55,000 bases of DNA, taken from positions 1-55,000 of the forward strand of contig NC_003062.2 of NCBI RefSeq assembly GCF_000092025.1, written 5' to 3'. The DNA is from Agrobacterium fabrum str. C58. GTDB taxonomy: Bacteria > Pseudomonadota > Alphaproteobacteria > Rhizobiales > Rhizobiaceae. The notes beneath the pieces were generated by a model, which was not told the origin of the DNA, searched no databases, and worked only from the letters and a program-made list of their open reading frames with translations. Of this stretch, positions 20,039 to 29,031 are shown one piece after another. Position 1 is the first letter of the stretch. Each line of letters begins with the position of its first letter. The position numbers were made by a program, and so were the translations under genes.

Positions 20039-23000
20039 TCACTTTGTCTTTATTGCGGCAAGGGCCTCTGCCATGGCATCGTCGTCAACCCGCACAAAAG
20101 CGGCACTTTCCGTATAAATCAGCGCACAGACAAATTCCTTGCCGGGGTAAAGCGGCGCCAGAATTTCGCGATAAATGGCAAGCTGCGCGACGTGCGAGAA
20201 GGGAAGCTCGCGTGCTTCGCGCGGCGGCACGCGGTTTGTCTTGTAATCGACCAGAATGACCCGATCACGCTCCACCGCCAGCCGGTCGATGCGGCCGGAG
20301 ACGGCATAGTGCTGCCGGCCGAGGGTCATCGTGCCCATAATCGACACTTCCGCACGGCTGTTGGCGGAAAAGGCTGGCTGAACCGCTGGTTCGGAGAGGA
20401 CCCGCAAAACCGCCTGGATCAAACGCTCCCGATCAGTGGCGGGCCAGAAACGCGCTGCGCGCTCGGCATAACGCCGGGCTGCCTCTTCCCGCTCGCTTTC
20501 CGCAAAATCCGGCAGGGCCTGCAGCATTCGATGCACCAGCTTGCCCCTTTGCAGGGCAAGGCTGGAGGCCTCGGTTTTTTCTCCGAACAGCGGTGAACGC
20601 ACGGCCAGATCGTCCGCACCGTCATCAATGATGGTTCCCGCGCCCGATGGGCTGAGCGGCCTTGGCAGGGAGGGCAGCGCGGGCAGGGGGGCAAGAAGGC
20701 CGGGCGGAAGCGTGTGGTCTTCTTCCTGCTGGGGTTCTGCGGGCTTGTGCGGTGCAAGTGCCGGGCGTGCTTCGGACTTACGCCAGACAAGCCCCTGCCA
20801 TTCCTCGCCATCGGCGCTGAACGCCTGCGGCTGGCAATGATCCTGATTTTCCGCAAGCGCCGCCTTGACGATAGCGTGCCAGCATTCGGGATTTTCCTTC
20901 TGGCCGCGATAACCGCAGACGACAAGATGATCGGCGGCGCGGGTCATCGCCACATAAAGCAGCCGACGATATTCATCTTCCGCGGCCGTTTTCAGGCGTT
21001 CCTCATCCGAGCGAATGAGATGATTGGAAAAACCGCTGCCGGGCAGCCAGACCGGAAAGGCATCGCCATCCCCCTCCACGAAGCGCAGTTTCGGCACATG
21101 GCTGTGGTTGAAGGCCTTCGAGCCGCCATCCACGACAAAGACCACCGGTGCTTCAAGCCCCTTGGACGCATGCACGGTCATGATGCGCACTTCGCCGCGA
21201 TCCTTGTCCTGCTCGCGCTTCACTTCAGGTGAATCGGTCTCCAGAACCGAGAGAAAAGCCTGAAGACCGGGCAGGCCGGTTCTTTCGTGATCCAGCGCGA
21301 AGGAGAGGAACTCGTCGAGAACGTCGCTCGCCTCGTTGCCAAGACGGCCAAGAAATTTTTTGCGGCCGTCATGCAGGGTCAGAACCGCCGCGAAAAAATC
21401 ATGCACCGTGGCGGTTTTCGACAGTGAAATGAAATGCCGAAGCTTGTCGGTGACGATGGATAGACGGCTGGTTTCTTCGCCCGAAAGGACTTGCAGCCTC
21501 TGCCACACACTCTCCGCCTCGGATCGCGTCGCGGCGATCTCGAAGACATCGTCTTCCGTCAGGTTGAAAAGCGGGCTCTTCAGCAGGGCCGCCAGCGAAA
21601 GATCATCCTCCGGCAGCACCACGAACCGGCCGAGCGCCAGAAGATCCTGCACGGCGATGTGATCGGTCAGGCGGAGGCGGTCGGCACCGGCAACGGGAAT
21701 GTTCTTGCGCCGCTTCAACTCGCGGGTCAGCGCGTTGACGAAGGCAGCGCGTTTTCTGACAAGCACGAGAATATCGCCGGGTTCGACGGCACGCTCCACG
21801 CCCTTTTCGATGATGGTTTGGTTTCCGATCATATCGGCAATGCGCGCGGCGATACGCCGGGCGACGATGGTGGCCGGCGCGCTTTCCCGCAGCGCGTCGA
21901 AGGGGGCGGTCCAGTCCTCTTCATCTTCGGTGGTTTCCGGTGCCACCATATCCCACACTTCCACGGTGCCGGGATGGCCGGCGCGGTTGGAGCGGTGTTC
22001 GACGGGCTCATTGTCGGCGCTGAGGCCGCTCGCGTTTTTCGGGTCTGAAAAGACCTGGTCGACGGCAGCCAGCACATCTTCGGTGGAGCGGAAGGAGAGC
22101 GGCAGGCGGATGCGGTGGAAGGCCTGCTCCACCTGATCGACACGCCTTTTGGTCTCATCGCGCTCCTGCGAGAACCGTTCCGGTCGCGCGCCCTGAAAGG
22201 AATAGATCGACTGTTTTTCGTCACCCACGGCAAAGAGTGTGCGCCGCCCCATGCGGGCGCTTTCACCGTTGAAGAAATCCGCCGCCAGCGACTGGATGAT
22301 TGACCATTGCACCGGGCTGGTATCCTGCGCCTCGTCGACCAGAATATGGTCGATGCCCTGATCCAGCTTGTAATGCACCCATGCACCTGCCGTATCGCGA
22401 TTGAGCAGATTGGCGGCACGCTCGATCAGATCTTCAAAATCGAGCTGGCTTCGCTGCTTTTTCAGGTCTTCGAAATCGCCGATCAACCGTTCGGCCAGCA
22501 CAAGGGCACTTTTAGTTGCCACCAGCATGCGCACCAGACGATAGCGATTGCGGCAGGCCACGACATGGTCGCGGGCCAGCGTCAGCGCATCAACGAGATC
22601 AGGCGCGGATTTCTGCATGCCCTTGTTGATGACATAGGCGTCCGATTTTTTCTCGCCCTTGGCCGTCAGCAGCGCGGCTTCGATGAGTTCCATCCGCCGC
22701 ACCGGGTCCGGCTGCCGTTTTGCTTCCCGGAGCGCATAAGCGACCTCGATGACACGTGATCCGCCCACCTCATCGGCAAGCGTAAGGTAGGTGTCGAGCA
22801 CAAGGCCGGAAAGACCGGGCAGGGGCCAGAAGGCTTCAGCCGCCGTTTCCTCGGTCTCCCCGGCAGCAATTTGCATCTCCTGCCGCAAACGGACATCGAG
22901 GCCGCCCGACTGTTTTGCCTCGTGCAGGAACGAGCGAAGCGCGCTGCGATTGGCGATGATGGCGGAAAGCAGCGCTTCCAGGCCGCTTTCATCGGCAAGA

Positions 23001-23596
23001 TCGAGCACATAGGCGAGCGCCTGCACCAATTCCGCGTCGTCCTCAGTCGAAACCGCCGTCAGAAGCGAACGGCGCGCCTCGGCCAGAAGCGTGGTGGCGG
23101 CGCGATCATCGAGAACCGAGAAATGGCCGGCGACATTGGCCTCCAGCGGGAATTGGTGCAGCAGGGCTTCGCAAAAAGCGTGGATGGTCTGGATTTTCAG
23201 CCCGCCCGGTGTTTCCAGCGCCTTGGCGAACAGCCGCCGCGCTTCGGCGAGCTTGATACGATCGGGCACCTTGCCTTCGATGGTGGTGATGCGGTCCTTG
23301 AGATCGGAATCCGGCAACGTTGCCCATTCTGCCAGCCTGTCGAACACGCGGCTCGACATTTCAGATGCTGCGGCCTTGGTATAGGTGAGGCAGAGGATCG
23401 CCGAGGGGCGGCATCCGGCCAAAAGCAGGCGGATGACGCGCTGGGTCAAAACATGGGTCTTGCCGGAGCCGGCATTGGCCGACACCCAGGCCGAGCTTGC
23501 GGGATCGGAGGCAAGCCGCTGCCGGGCACTGGTCCAGTCGATCCAGCTTTCAGGTGTATCGGCGGCAGGTCCGGCGTCGAAGGGATCAATCGTCAT
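20039..23596 (-). CDS. addA: ATP-dependent helicase/nuclease AddA
   Basis: Catalytic motor and nuclease of the AddAB double-strand-break resection complex, the rhizobial counterpart of RecBCD. The UvrD-like helicase shows Walker [18 protein letters not shown] near residue 38, Walker [16 protein letters not shown] near residue 415, and [17 protein letters not shown] (motif V region) near 855. The C-terminal nuclease carries [20 protein letters not shown] (D-x-K motif) near residue 1110. From ATG 23596 the length is 1185 aa, usual for the alphaproteobacterial form. GGGAG precedes this start, and the gene overlaps the end of addB by 11 bases. Confidence 0.95.
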   Translation of the reverse strand: MTIDPFDAGPAADTPESWIDWTSARQRLASDPASSAWVSANAGSGKTHVLTQRVIRLLLAGCRPSAILCLTYTKAAASEMSSRVFDRLAEWATLPDSDLKDRITTIEGKVPDRIKLAEARRLFAKALETPGGLKIQTIHAFCEALLHQFPLEANVAGHFSVLDDRAATTLLAEARRSLLTAVSTEDDAELVQALAYVLDLADESGLEALLSAIIANRSALRSFLHEAKQSGGLDVRLRQEMQIAAGETEETAAEAFWPLPGLSGLVLDTYLTLADEVGGSRVIEVAYALREAKRQPDPVRRMELIEAALLTAKGEKKSDAYVINKGMQKSAPDLVDALTLARDHVVACRNRYRLVRMLVATKSALVLAERLIGDFEDLKKQRSQLDFEDLIERAANLLNRDTAGAWVHYKLDQGIDHILVDEAQDTSPVQWSIIQSLAADFFNGESARMGRRTLFAVGDEKQSIYSFQGARPERFSQERDETKRRVDQVEQAFHRIRLPLSFRSTEDVLAAVDQVFSDPKNASGLSADNEPVEHRSNRAGHPGTVEVWDMVAPETTEDEEDWTAPFDALRESAPATIVARRIAARIADMIGNQTIIEKGVERAVEPGDILVLVRKRAAFVNALTRELKRRKNIPVAGADRLRLTDHIAVQDLLALGRFVVLPEDDLSLAALLKSPLFNLTEDDVFEIAATRSEAESVWQRLQVLSGEETSRLSIVTDKLRHFISLSKTATVHDFFAAVLTLHDGRKKFLGRLGNEASDVLDEFLSFALDHERTGLPGLQAFLSVLETDSPEVKREQDKDRGEVRIMTVHASKGLEAPVVFVVDGGSKAFNHSHVPKLRFVEGDGDAFPVWLPGSGFSNHLIRSDEERLKTAAEDEYRRLLYVAMTRAADHLVVCGYRGQKENPECWHAIVKAALAENQDHCQPQAFSADGEEWQGLVWRKSEARPALAPHKPAEPQQEEDHTLPPGLLAPLPALPSLPRPLSPSGAGTIIDDGADDLAVRSPLFGEKTEASSLALQRGKLVHRMLQALPDFAESEREEAARRYAERAARFWPATDRERLIQAVLRVLSEPAVQPAFSANSRAEVSIMGTMTLGRQHYAVSGRIDRLAVERDRVILVDYKTNRVPPREARELPFSHVAQLAIYREILAPLYPGKEFVCALIYTESAAFVRVDDDAMAEALAAIKTK

Positions 23597-26500
23597 CGCC
23601 GTCTCCCGGTTCCGCCGTCGACCATTCTGAAACGCGGGCGAGGTGGTCATATTCCCCGCCATAGGATTGCTGCTCTTCCGGCACCAGCCGGGAGGCGAAA
23701 CCGTTTTCACCGTCGCGCAGCGAGCGCACGAATTTGGCAAGCTGGTCGATCGATTCCGTTGCCAGTTCGATAGCGGATTTCGGCGGTCTCTTGCCGCTTC
23801 GGTTGGAATGTTCGTTATTCACCTGATCGGCAAAAAATCGGTCTCCCGGCCGCAGGCGTACATAGATGAGGTTTTCGGGCGTGGGCGAACCTGTTTCGCG
23901 GAAGGCACCGCGCATCAGTGCCGCCGCTTCCAGCGCCAGCTGCGGGTCGAGCAGCGCCCGCGCCTGATTGACGGAAGGCGCAAGACCGGTCTTGTAGTCG
24001 ATAATATCCGCCTGGCCGCTGGTCTTGATGTCGATACGGTCGGCGACGCCGGTCAGCCGGATGCCCGCCTCTGCGATCTCCTGCCCGGCCCGTGCTTCGA
24101 AGAAGCTGCGGCGGATGGAGGGGTGCCGTTCTTTCTCCCAATCGATGAAGGCGCGGGCCACCGCCGCAAAACGCGGACGCCAGATGACATCCACATGCAC
24201 AGGCAGGTTTTCCGCGTCGAAACAGTCGTCGAGAATGCGTTGCATCGCCTCAAGCGAGGCCGGTGTGCCGGGAATATGCCCCTCACGGGAATAGCGCTCA
24301 ATAATCCCGTGATAAAGCGTGCCGCGATCGGCGGCGTTCGGGTCGCGGTTGAACGGATCGAGCGGATCGAGCTTCAGGATGCGCCGCGCATAGATCGCAT
24401 AGGGATCCCGCCGCAGCCGCCCTACTTCGCTGAAGGAGTAGCTCTTCGGCTGCAGATCAGCCGGCGGTTTGGGGGCAGGGCGCTTTGCCGTCTCCTGATC
24501 GATGCTCTCGTCCATCAGACCTGCCCAATGGCGATAGGTCTCGCCGCGCTTCCTCAGTTGTTCGGCGAAATTCTCGCCACCCAGAGCCAGGAGCCTTTGC
24601 AGCCAGCGGGAGGCGACGGCGGGGGTGGAGCCCTGCCTCAGCGCCCGGGTGTAAAAGATCTGCCGGGTGCCGTTCGCCATCTCGAAGTCATGCGCGAGCT
24701 GGCCGATGCGCCGTTCCGGCGGCTCCAGCCCGATGGCGGTCTTCATGCTGCGGGACAGGAACGGATTATTGGCCGTCTGGCCCGGCCAGAGCCCTTCATT
24801 GAGACCACCGATGACGACGGTGTCGACGCTTTGCAGCCGTGCCTCCAGCGCGCCGAAGATGAAAATGCGCGGATGGCGCATGGAACGCGGCTTGATCGAT
24901 TCGCCTGCCACCAGCGCTGCAAAAATATCGATCCATTGCGGCCCGTCCGCGTCGAGGATGTCGCCGCTCTCCATCAGTTCCGCAAAGAGACTTGAGAGTT
25001 TGTCTCCCGCCTCGCCAGACCACAATGCGGCCAGATCATTGCTGTCGTCGGCACAGATGGCCTCGATCACTCGGCCTGTCCGCCCAGCCCAATCGGAAAG
25101 CGGCAATTTATCGGTGAAGGCGCGCCCGGAGCGGTCACGACGGATGAACGCGGAGCCGAGTGGCTCCGTAGCGATGGCGATCCGCCGGGCCAGATCGCGG
25201 GCCGCATCAACACTTCCCTCCGGCAGCGCCACCCGCCAGGCGGGCGGGTGCCTGTTGTCACGCTGGGCCAGAAGCTGCGCGTCCAGAACCACTTCGAGAT
25301 TGCCTATTTCGGTTTCGACGCGGCCACCGCGCAGAGCGATCAGTTCCAGCGCTTTCGAGGCCTTGGTAAAAGCGTCACCGGAAAGCCCGAAGCGGGCGAG
25401 GGGATGCTTCAGGAGCGAAATGATTGGCACCGGGTCTCCGGGCCTGAGAATGGCTTCCAGCGCCAGTTGTGTCAGCCCTGCCTGCGGCGTGGCGGAAAGC
25501 GGCGTCCCGGCCGAATCGTCTGCCTCGATGCCAAAACGTTGCAACTCCGTCGCGACCCGCCGCGCCAGTCCGCGGTCGGGCGTTATCAGTGCCGCCTGAG
25601 ACGGCCGCCCAGGACCCGGGGCCTCCAGCGCCAGCCGGAGCGCCACCGCGATGGCGGTCGCCTCTTCACGCTGATTGGCGGCCTCGATCAATGTGGCCGC
25701 TGCGAAGGCTTCATCGAAAAATCCGGGATCCCGGCCTTCGCGCCAGCCGTTCCAGTCGCTTGTGGACTTGGCGGGTGCGAGTGCTGCCGAAAATACGGCC
25801 GCGCGCTTTTCGAGATCACGGTCGAGGGCGCCGATCTGAACCACCTCGTCGCGGGACATGCCGAGCTTCTGCAGCAGCATATAAAGCCCATATTGCGGAT
25901 GGGTGCGGCTCGAAGGATCGGTGGGGTCCTCGATAATCGCCTGCCACTGTTCTTCGGGCATCGCAAGATCGAGCCCCGGAAGCACAACGGTTCCCTGCGG
26001 CAGAGCGGCGACGGCGGCGATGAGATCGGCGGCGGCCGGAATGGAGCCCGTGGAGCCAGCCACGATGATCGGCCCCGTATCCGGCAGGTTGGCAAGCCGG
26101 TCCGCCTCTGCCCGCAGGATGGCGTTGCGATGCCGGCCCGCGGAGGAACGGTTGAGTTCTGCAAGCCGCGCTGGCCAGAAGACGCTGGCGATCTTCAGGA
26201 AATCCGCCGTCAGCTGCCACCATTGCGCATGTTCGCCGGTATCGAGATGCTGCAGCGCTTCCCAGTCCTTTTCTTCGGTATCCATCGCATCGATCACCTC
26301 GCCGAGCGCACGCGCCAGCCAGATGGCATCCGCGGGGCTGGCAGGGGCGACGAGCGGTGAATCCGAATGGATCGCCCGGATGGCGTCGGGCAGGCTGTTG
26401 CGCCAGGCGAGGATGAGGCGCGCCAGTTCGATCTGCCGGCCGGTGCCGGAAATCGGTGGCGCCAGATCCATGATCTCGGGATTTTCGATATCGAAGAAAC

Positions 26501-26771
26501 CGCTATCGTCATCCGTTTCACCCAGAGGCCGGATCAGCGGCAGAATGGCGGATCGGCCGCCCAGAAGATCGACGAATTCGGAGCGCAGCACGCGCGCAGA
26601 GCGCCGCGTCGGCACATAGATCGTCACGCTCGCAAGCGAAAGAGGATCGGTCGGATCATATCTATAGCCGGCTGTCAGCCGCCCGTCACACAGCGTTTCC
26701 GCGAGCGTTTTGAGAAACGGTGTTCCCGCAGCGATCGTCAGGACGCGCTTTGCGTGGTGGGTGAGCGTCAT
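23586..26771 (-). CDS. addB: Double-strand break repair protein AddB (alphaproteobacterial type)
   Basis: Partner subunit of AddA, 1061 aa. The C-terminal nuclease has GVADRIDIKTSGQADIIDYK with the catalytic D...D-Y-K residues around 920. The N-terminus (TIAAGTPFLKTLAE, residues 12-25) sits where Bacillus AddB has a Walker A motif, but the GKS/T is missing, so this subunit probably does not hydrolyse ATP. I see no clustered cysteines around the nuclease for an iron-sulfur site as in Bacillus AddB. ATG 26771 overlaps the murU stop as ATGA. In rhizobia AddAB is the main recombination-initiating nuclease; that is family knowledge. Confidence 0.93.
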   Translation of the reverse strand: MTLTHHAKRVLTIAAGTPFLKTLAETLCDGRLTAGYRYDPTDPLSLASVTIYVPTRRSARVLRSEFVDLLGGRSAILPLIRPLGETDDDSGFFDIENPEIMDLAPPISGTGRQIELARLILAWRNSLPDAIRAIHSDSPLVAPASPADAIWLARALGEVIDAMDTEEKDWEALQHLDTGEHAQWWQLTADFLKIASVFWPARLAELNRSSAGRHRNAILRAEADRLANLPDTGPIIVAGSTGSIPAAADLIAAVAALPQGTVVLPGLDLAMPEEQWQAIIEDPTDPSSRTHPQYGLYMLLQKLGMSRDEVVQIGALDRDLEKRAAVFSAALAPAKSTSDWNGWREGRDPGFFDEAFAAATLIEAANQREEATAIAVALRLALEAPGPGRPSQAALITPDRGLARRVATELQRFGIEADDSAGTPLSATPQAGLTQLALEAILRPGDPVPIISLLKHPLARFGLSGDAFTKASKALELIALRGGRVETEIGNLEVVLDAQLLAQRDNRHPPAWRVALPEGSVDAARDLARRIAIATEPLGSAFIRRDRSGRAFTDKLPLSDWAGRTGRVIEAICADDSNDLAALWSGEAGDKLSSLFAELMESGDILDADGPQWIDIFAALVAGESIKPRSMRHPRIFIFGALEARLQSVDTVVIGGLNEGLWPGQTANNPFLSRSMKTAIGLEPPERRIGQLAHDFEMANGTRQIFYTRALRQGSTPAVASRWLQRLLALGGENFAEQLRKRGETYRHWAGLMDESIDQETAKRPAPKPPADLQPKSYSFSEVGRLRRDPYAIYARRILKLDPLDPFNRDPNAADRGTLYHGIIERYSREGHIPGTPASLEAMQRILDDCFDAENLPVHVDVIWRPRFAAVARAFIDWEKERHPSIRRSFFEARAGQEIAEAGIRLTGVADRIDIKTSGQADIIDYKTGLAPSVNQARALLDPQLALEAAALMRGAFRETGSPTPENLIYVRLRPGDRFFADQVNNEHSNRSGKRPPKSAIELATESIDQLAKFVRSLRDGENGFASRLVPEEQQSYGGEYDHLARVSEWSTAEPGDGDDD

Positions 26772-27505
26772 GCGAAACGTTTTTCTCTGAATTGCCGGAT
26801 GATGCTTTCCGCATCGTCAATCGCGTCAGGCGTTCCCACGGTGATCCAGTGGCCATCCAGCGACAGGCCGAAAAGCCGGTCTTTTTCAATGGCGCGGTCG
26901 AAATAGATGTTAAGGTTGAAAGCGTCCGCCGGCGCATCGTCAAGCAGCCGCGAATCCATGGCGATGGCGCCGGCATAAACCACCGGGTTAGCGTCACCAT
27001 CGCGATAGCGCGTCAGCTTTCCCTCGCCGGCAAGGTTGAAATCCCTCTTGCCGTTGTGGCCGGTGGTGCGATCCATGTCGACGCAAAGCAGCGCCATGTC
27101 CATACGCGCCGGGTCAAGGAATTGAGCTAGCTTGCGCAGGTTGCTGACGGCGTTCAGCCGCTCACCAATCCAGAAAAGATCCGCGTTCATGACGAAGACC
27201 GGGCCGGGTTTCAGAAGCTTCAGGCCTTTTGCGAGCCCACCGCCGGAATTCATCAGCTGCGTGCGTTCATCCGAGATCAGAATTTCCGCATCGGTGCGAT
27301 GTCCAAGGTGGGAGATCATCTGTTCGGCATGGTGATGCACATTGACGACGATGGTTTCAGCCCCGGCTTCGACAAGGGCGTCGAGCGCGTAATCGATCAT
27401 CGGCTTGCCGGCGATCTTCACAAGCGGCTTCGGGATCGTATCCGTGATCGGGCGCATGCGCGTGCCAAGCCCGGCGGCCAGCACCATCGCGTTTTTGATC
27501 GTCAT
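26768..27505 (-). CDS. murU: Sugar-1-phosphate nucleotidyltransferase, MurU-like
   Basis: A 245-aa nucleotidyltransferase. MVLAAGLGTRMRPITDTIPK (residues 7-26) is the NTP-binding signature, followed by PLVKIAGKPMIDYALD; NADLFW near residue 105 holds the metal-binding Asp. Pseudomonas MurU makes UDP-MurNAc from MurNAc-1-P in a peptidoglycan recycling bypass, with AmgK making MurNAc-1-P. Here the gene directly follows an AmgK-like kinase domain (gap 14 bases), which is the main support for the name. ATG 27505 is preferred over an in-frame TTG at 27514. The stop overlaps the addB start. A generic mannose- or glucose-1-P specificity remains possible. Confidence 0.8.
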   Translation of the reverse strand: MTIKNAMVLAAGLGTRMRPITDTIPKPLVKIAGKPMIDYALDALVEAGAETIVVNVHHHAEQMISHLGHRTDAEILISDERTQLMNSGGGLAKGLKLLKPGPVFVMNADLFWIGERLNAVSNLRKLAQFLDPARMDMALLCVDMDRTTGHNGKRDFNLAGEGKLTRYRDGDANPVVYAGAIAMDSRLLDDAPADAFNLNIYFDRAIEKDRLFGLSLDGHWITVGTPDAIDDAESIIRQFREKRFA

Positions 27506-27519
27506 CGTGGTCAACCGTG

Positions 27520-29031
27520 TTAGTCGTTAAAGTCCATGCCCATACGGACACACCATTCCCGGAGTGGCGCGAGTTCGGGATGCGAAAGCGCGTCAGCGAG
27601 ATAACGGAACGTCCGCGGCATATGTTTCATATAACCGGGTTTCTTGTCCCGTTCCAACAGCCTCACCCAGATACCAGCAAGCTTGCAGTTGCGCTGCGCC
27701 GACATGATGGCGAAAGCCTTGAGGAATGCGGCCTCATCGAAAGCGGGCGTCGCTTTTCTGCTGTTGAGATAATGCGACATGAGGCGTGTTTGTAGTTCGG
27801 GGGGGATGGTGACCCGCGCATCCTGCACGATGGAAGCGAGATCATAGGCGGTGGGGCCAATCATCGCATCCTGAAAATCGATTAGGCCAACTTGGCCGAT
27901 GCCGCTATTCTGCGCCTGCCAGAGAATATTCGGCGAATGGAAGTCACGCAGCAGAAGTCCCGTTTCGCAGCCGGCGAGCGCATCGATCAGGCCGTCCCAA
28001 ATGGCGTAATAATCCTGCTTCTCGCCATCGGTGAGCGCTTTGCCGCGCTTGTGGGGCAGATACCATTCCACCAGCAGCGATACTTCGATCTTCATCGCCT
28101 GCCGGTCGAAGGAAGGAATGTCGTAGGTGCTGCCATCACGCATCGGCAGCAACGCCGGGCGCGGTGTCTGGTGAAGGGTGGCGAGACAGGCGACACTTTG
28201 AAGATAACGTTCTTCTATCGGTGTGCCATCTGCAGCAAGTACACCCTCCCGTCCGAGATCCTCCAGAAGAAGAATGCCCTGATCGATATCCGCGGCCAGA
28301 ATCTCCGGCGCACGGAAACCGCTGTTTCGCAGATAATCGCCGATCGCCACGAAGGAGCGCGCATCCTGGGCAAGATGGACGATTTCCGCGTAAGTTTTGC
28401 CGTCCGCAACGATCGCTCCCCTCATGGGGCGCCGCCAATCCATCAAAATAAGGTCGGGGCCATCGGTCGAGATCGTTTCATAGGCGCGTGTCGAGGCATC
28501 ACCACTCAGGAAACGGCGAGTCGCATCGCCTCTGCCGTTTTTCGCCAGGAATTCACGAATGGCGAAAACACGGTCGAGCCGCGCTTTCTGTTGTGCCGGC
28601 GCCTCTATCACGGCCACGCGACCTTCACCCGAATGTGTTAGCTGCAGGGTGATCGTCTGGGCCGGAGGCAAAACCTCAGCGGCGATGTCGGGCCACTCGA
28701 TCAGGCAGATACCGTCCTCCAGCATCTCGTCAATGCCGAGTTCATCTAGCTCGGAAACATCCGAAAGCCGGTAGAGATCGAGATGGGCGACGGGGATGCG
28801 GGTCGTATAGGTCTGGATGATGGTGAAGGTGGGGCTTGGAACCTCAAGATCGGGCTCATCCGCCATCGCCCGGATGAAGGCGCGGGCGAGCGTTGATTTG
28901 CCAGCGCCGAGATCGCCGATCAGCGTCAGGCAATCGCCGGGTTTCAGGGCCAGGGCAAGGTCTTCACCGAGCCTTATGGTGTCCTTTTCTCCCGCCAGCG
29001 AAATGGTGATCGGCAAAATGTCTTCGCTCAT
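27520..29031 (-). CDS. TsaE-AmgK fusion: t6A synthesis ATPase joined to an amino-sugar kinase
   Basis: A two-domain protein of 503 aa. Residues 1 to about 155 are TsaE, the ATPase needed for tRNA t6A37 modification: P-loop TLIGDLGAGKSTLARAF (36-52), the VPSPTFTI motif near residue 64, HLDLYRLSD near 83, and LIEWPDI near 109. From about 165 to the end is an aminoglycoside-phosphotransferase-type kinase: LRDFHSPNILW near residue 360 (catalytic loop) and GLIDFQDAMIGPTAYDLAS near 380 (metal-binding Asp), as in AmgK, the MurNAc/GlcNAc anomeric kinase. MurU follows immediately. The start overlaps the divL stop by ATGA. No stop or frameshift separates the domains, so the fusion looks real. Confidence 0.88.
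   Translation of the reverse strand: MSEDILPITISLAGEKDTIRLGEDLALALKPGDCLTLIGDLGAGKSTLARAFIRAMADEPDLEVPSPTFTIIQTYTTRIPVAHLDLYRLSDVSELDELGIDEMLEDGICLIEWPDIAAEVLPPAQTITLQLTHSGEGRVAVIEAPAQQKARLDRVFAIREFLAKNGRGDATRRFLSGDASTRAYETISTDGPDLILMDWRRPMRGAIVADGKTYAEIVHLAQDARSFVAIGDYLRNSGFRAPEILAADIDQGILLLEDLGREGVLAADGTPIEERYLQSVACLATLHQTPRPALLPMRDGSTYDIPSFDRQAMKIEVSLLVEWYLPHKRGKALTDGEKQDYYAIWDGLIDALAGCETGLLLRDFHSPNILWQAQNSGIGQVGLIDFQDAMIGPTAYDLASIVQDARVTIPPELQTRLMSHYLNSRKATPAFDEAAFLKAFAIMSAQRNCKLAGIWVRLLERDKKPGYMKHMPRTFRYLADALSHPELAPLREWCVRMGMDFND

Noticed and set aside
23643..24995. 450-codon open frame antisense to addB
   Set aside because: Arg- and Gly-rich reverse image of AddB with no motif; the AddB and AddA frames are clearly the real ones.
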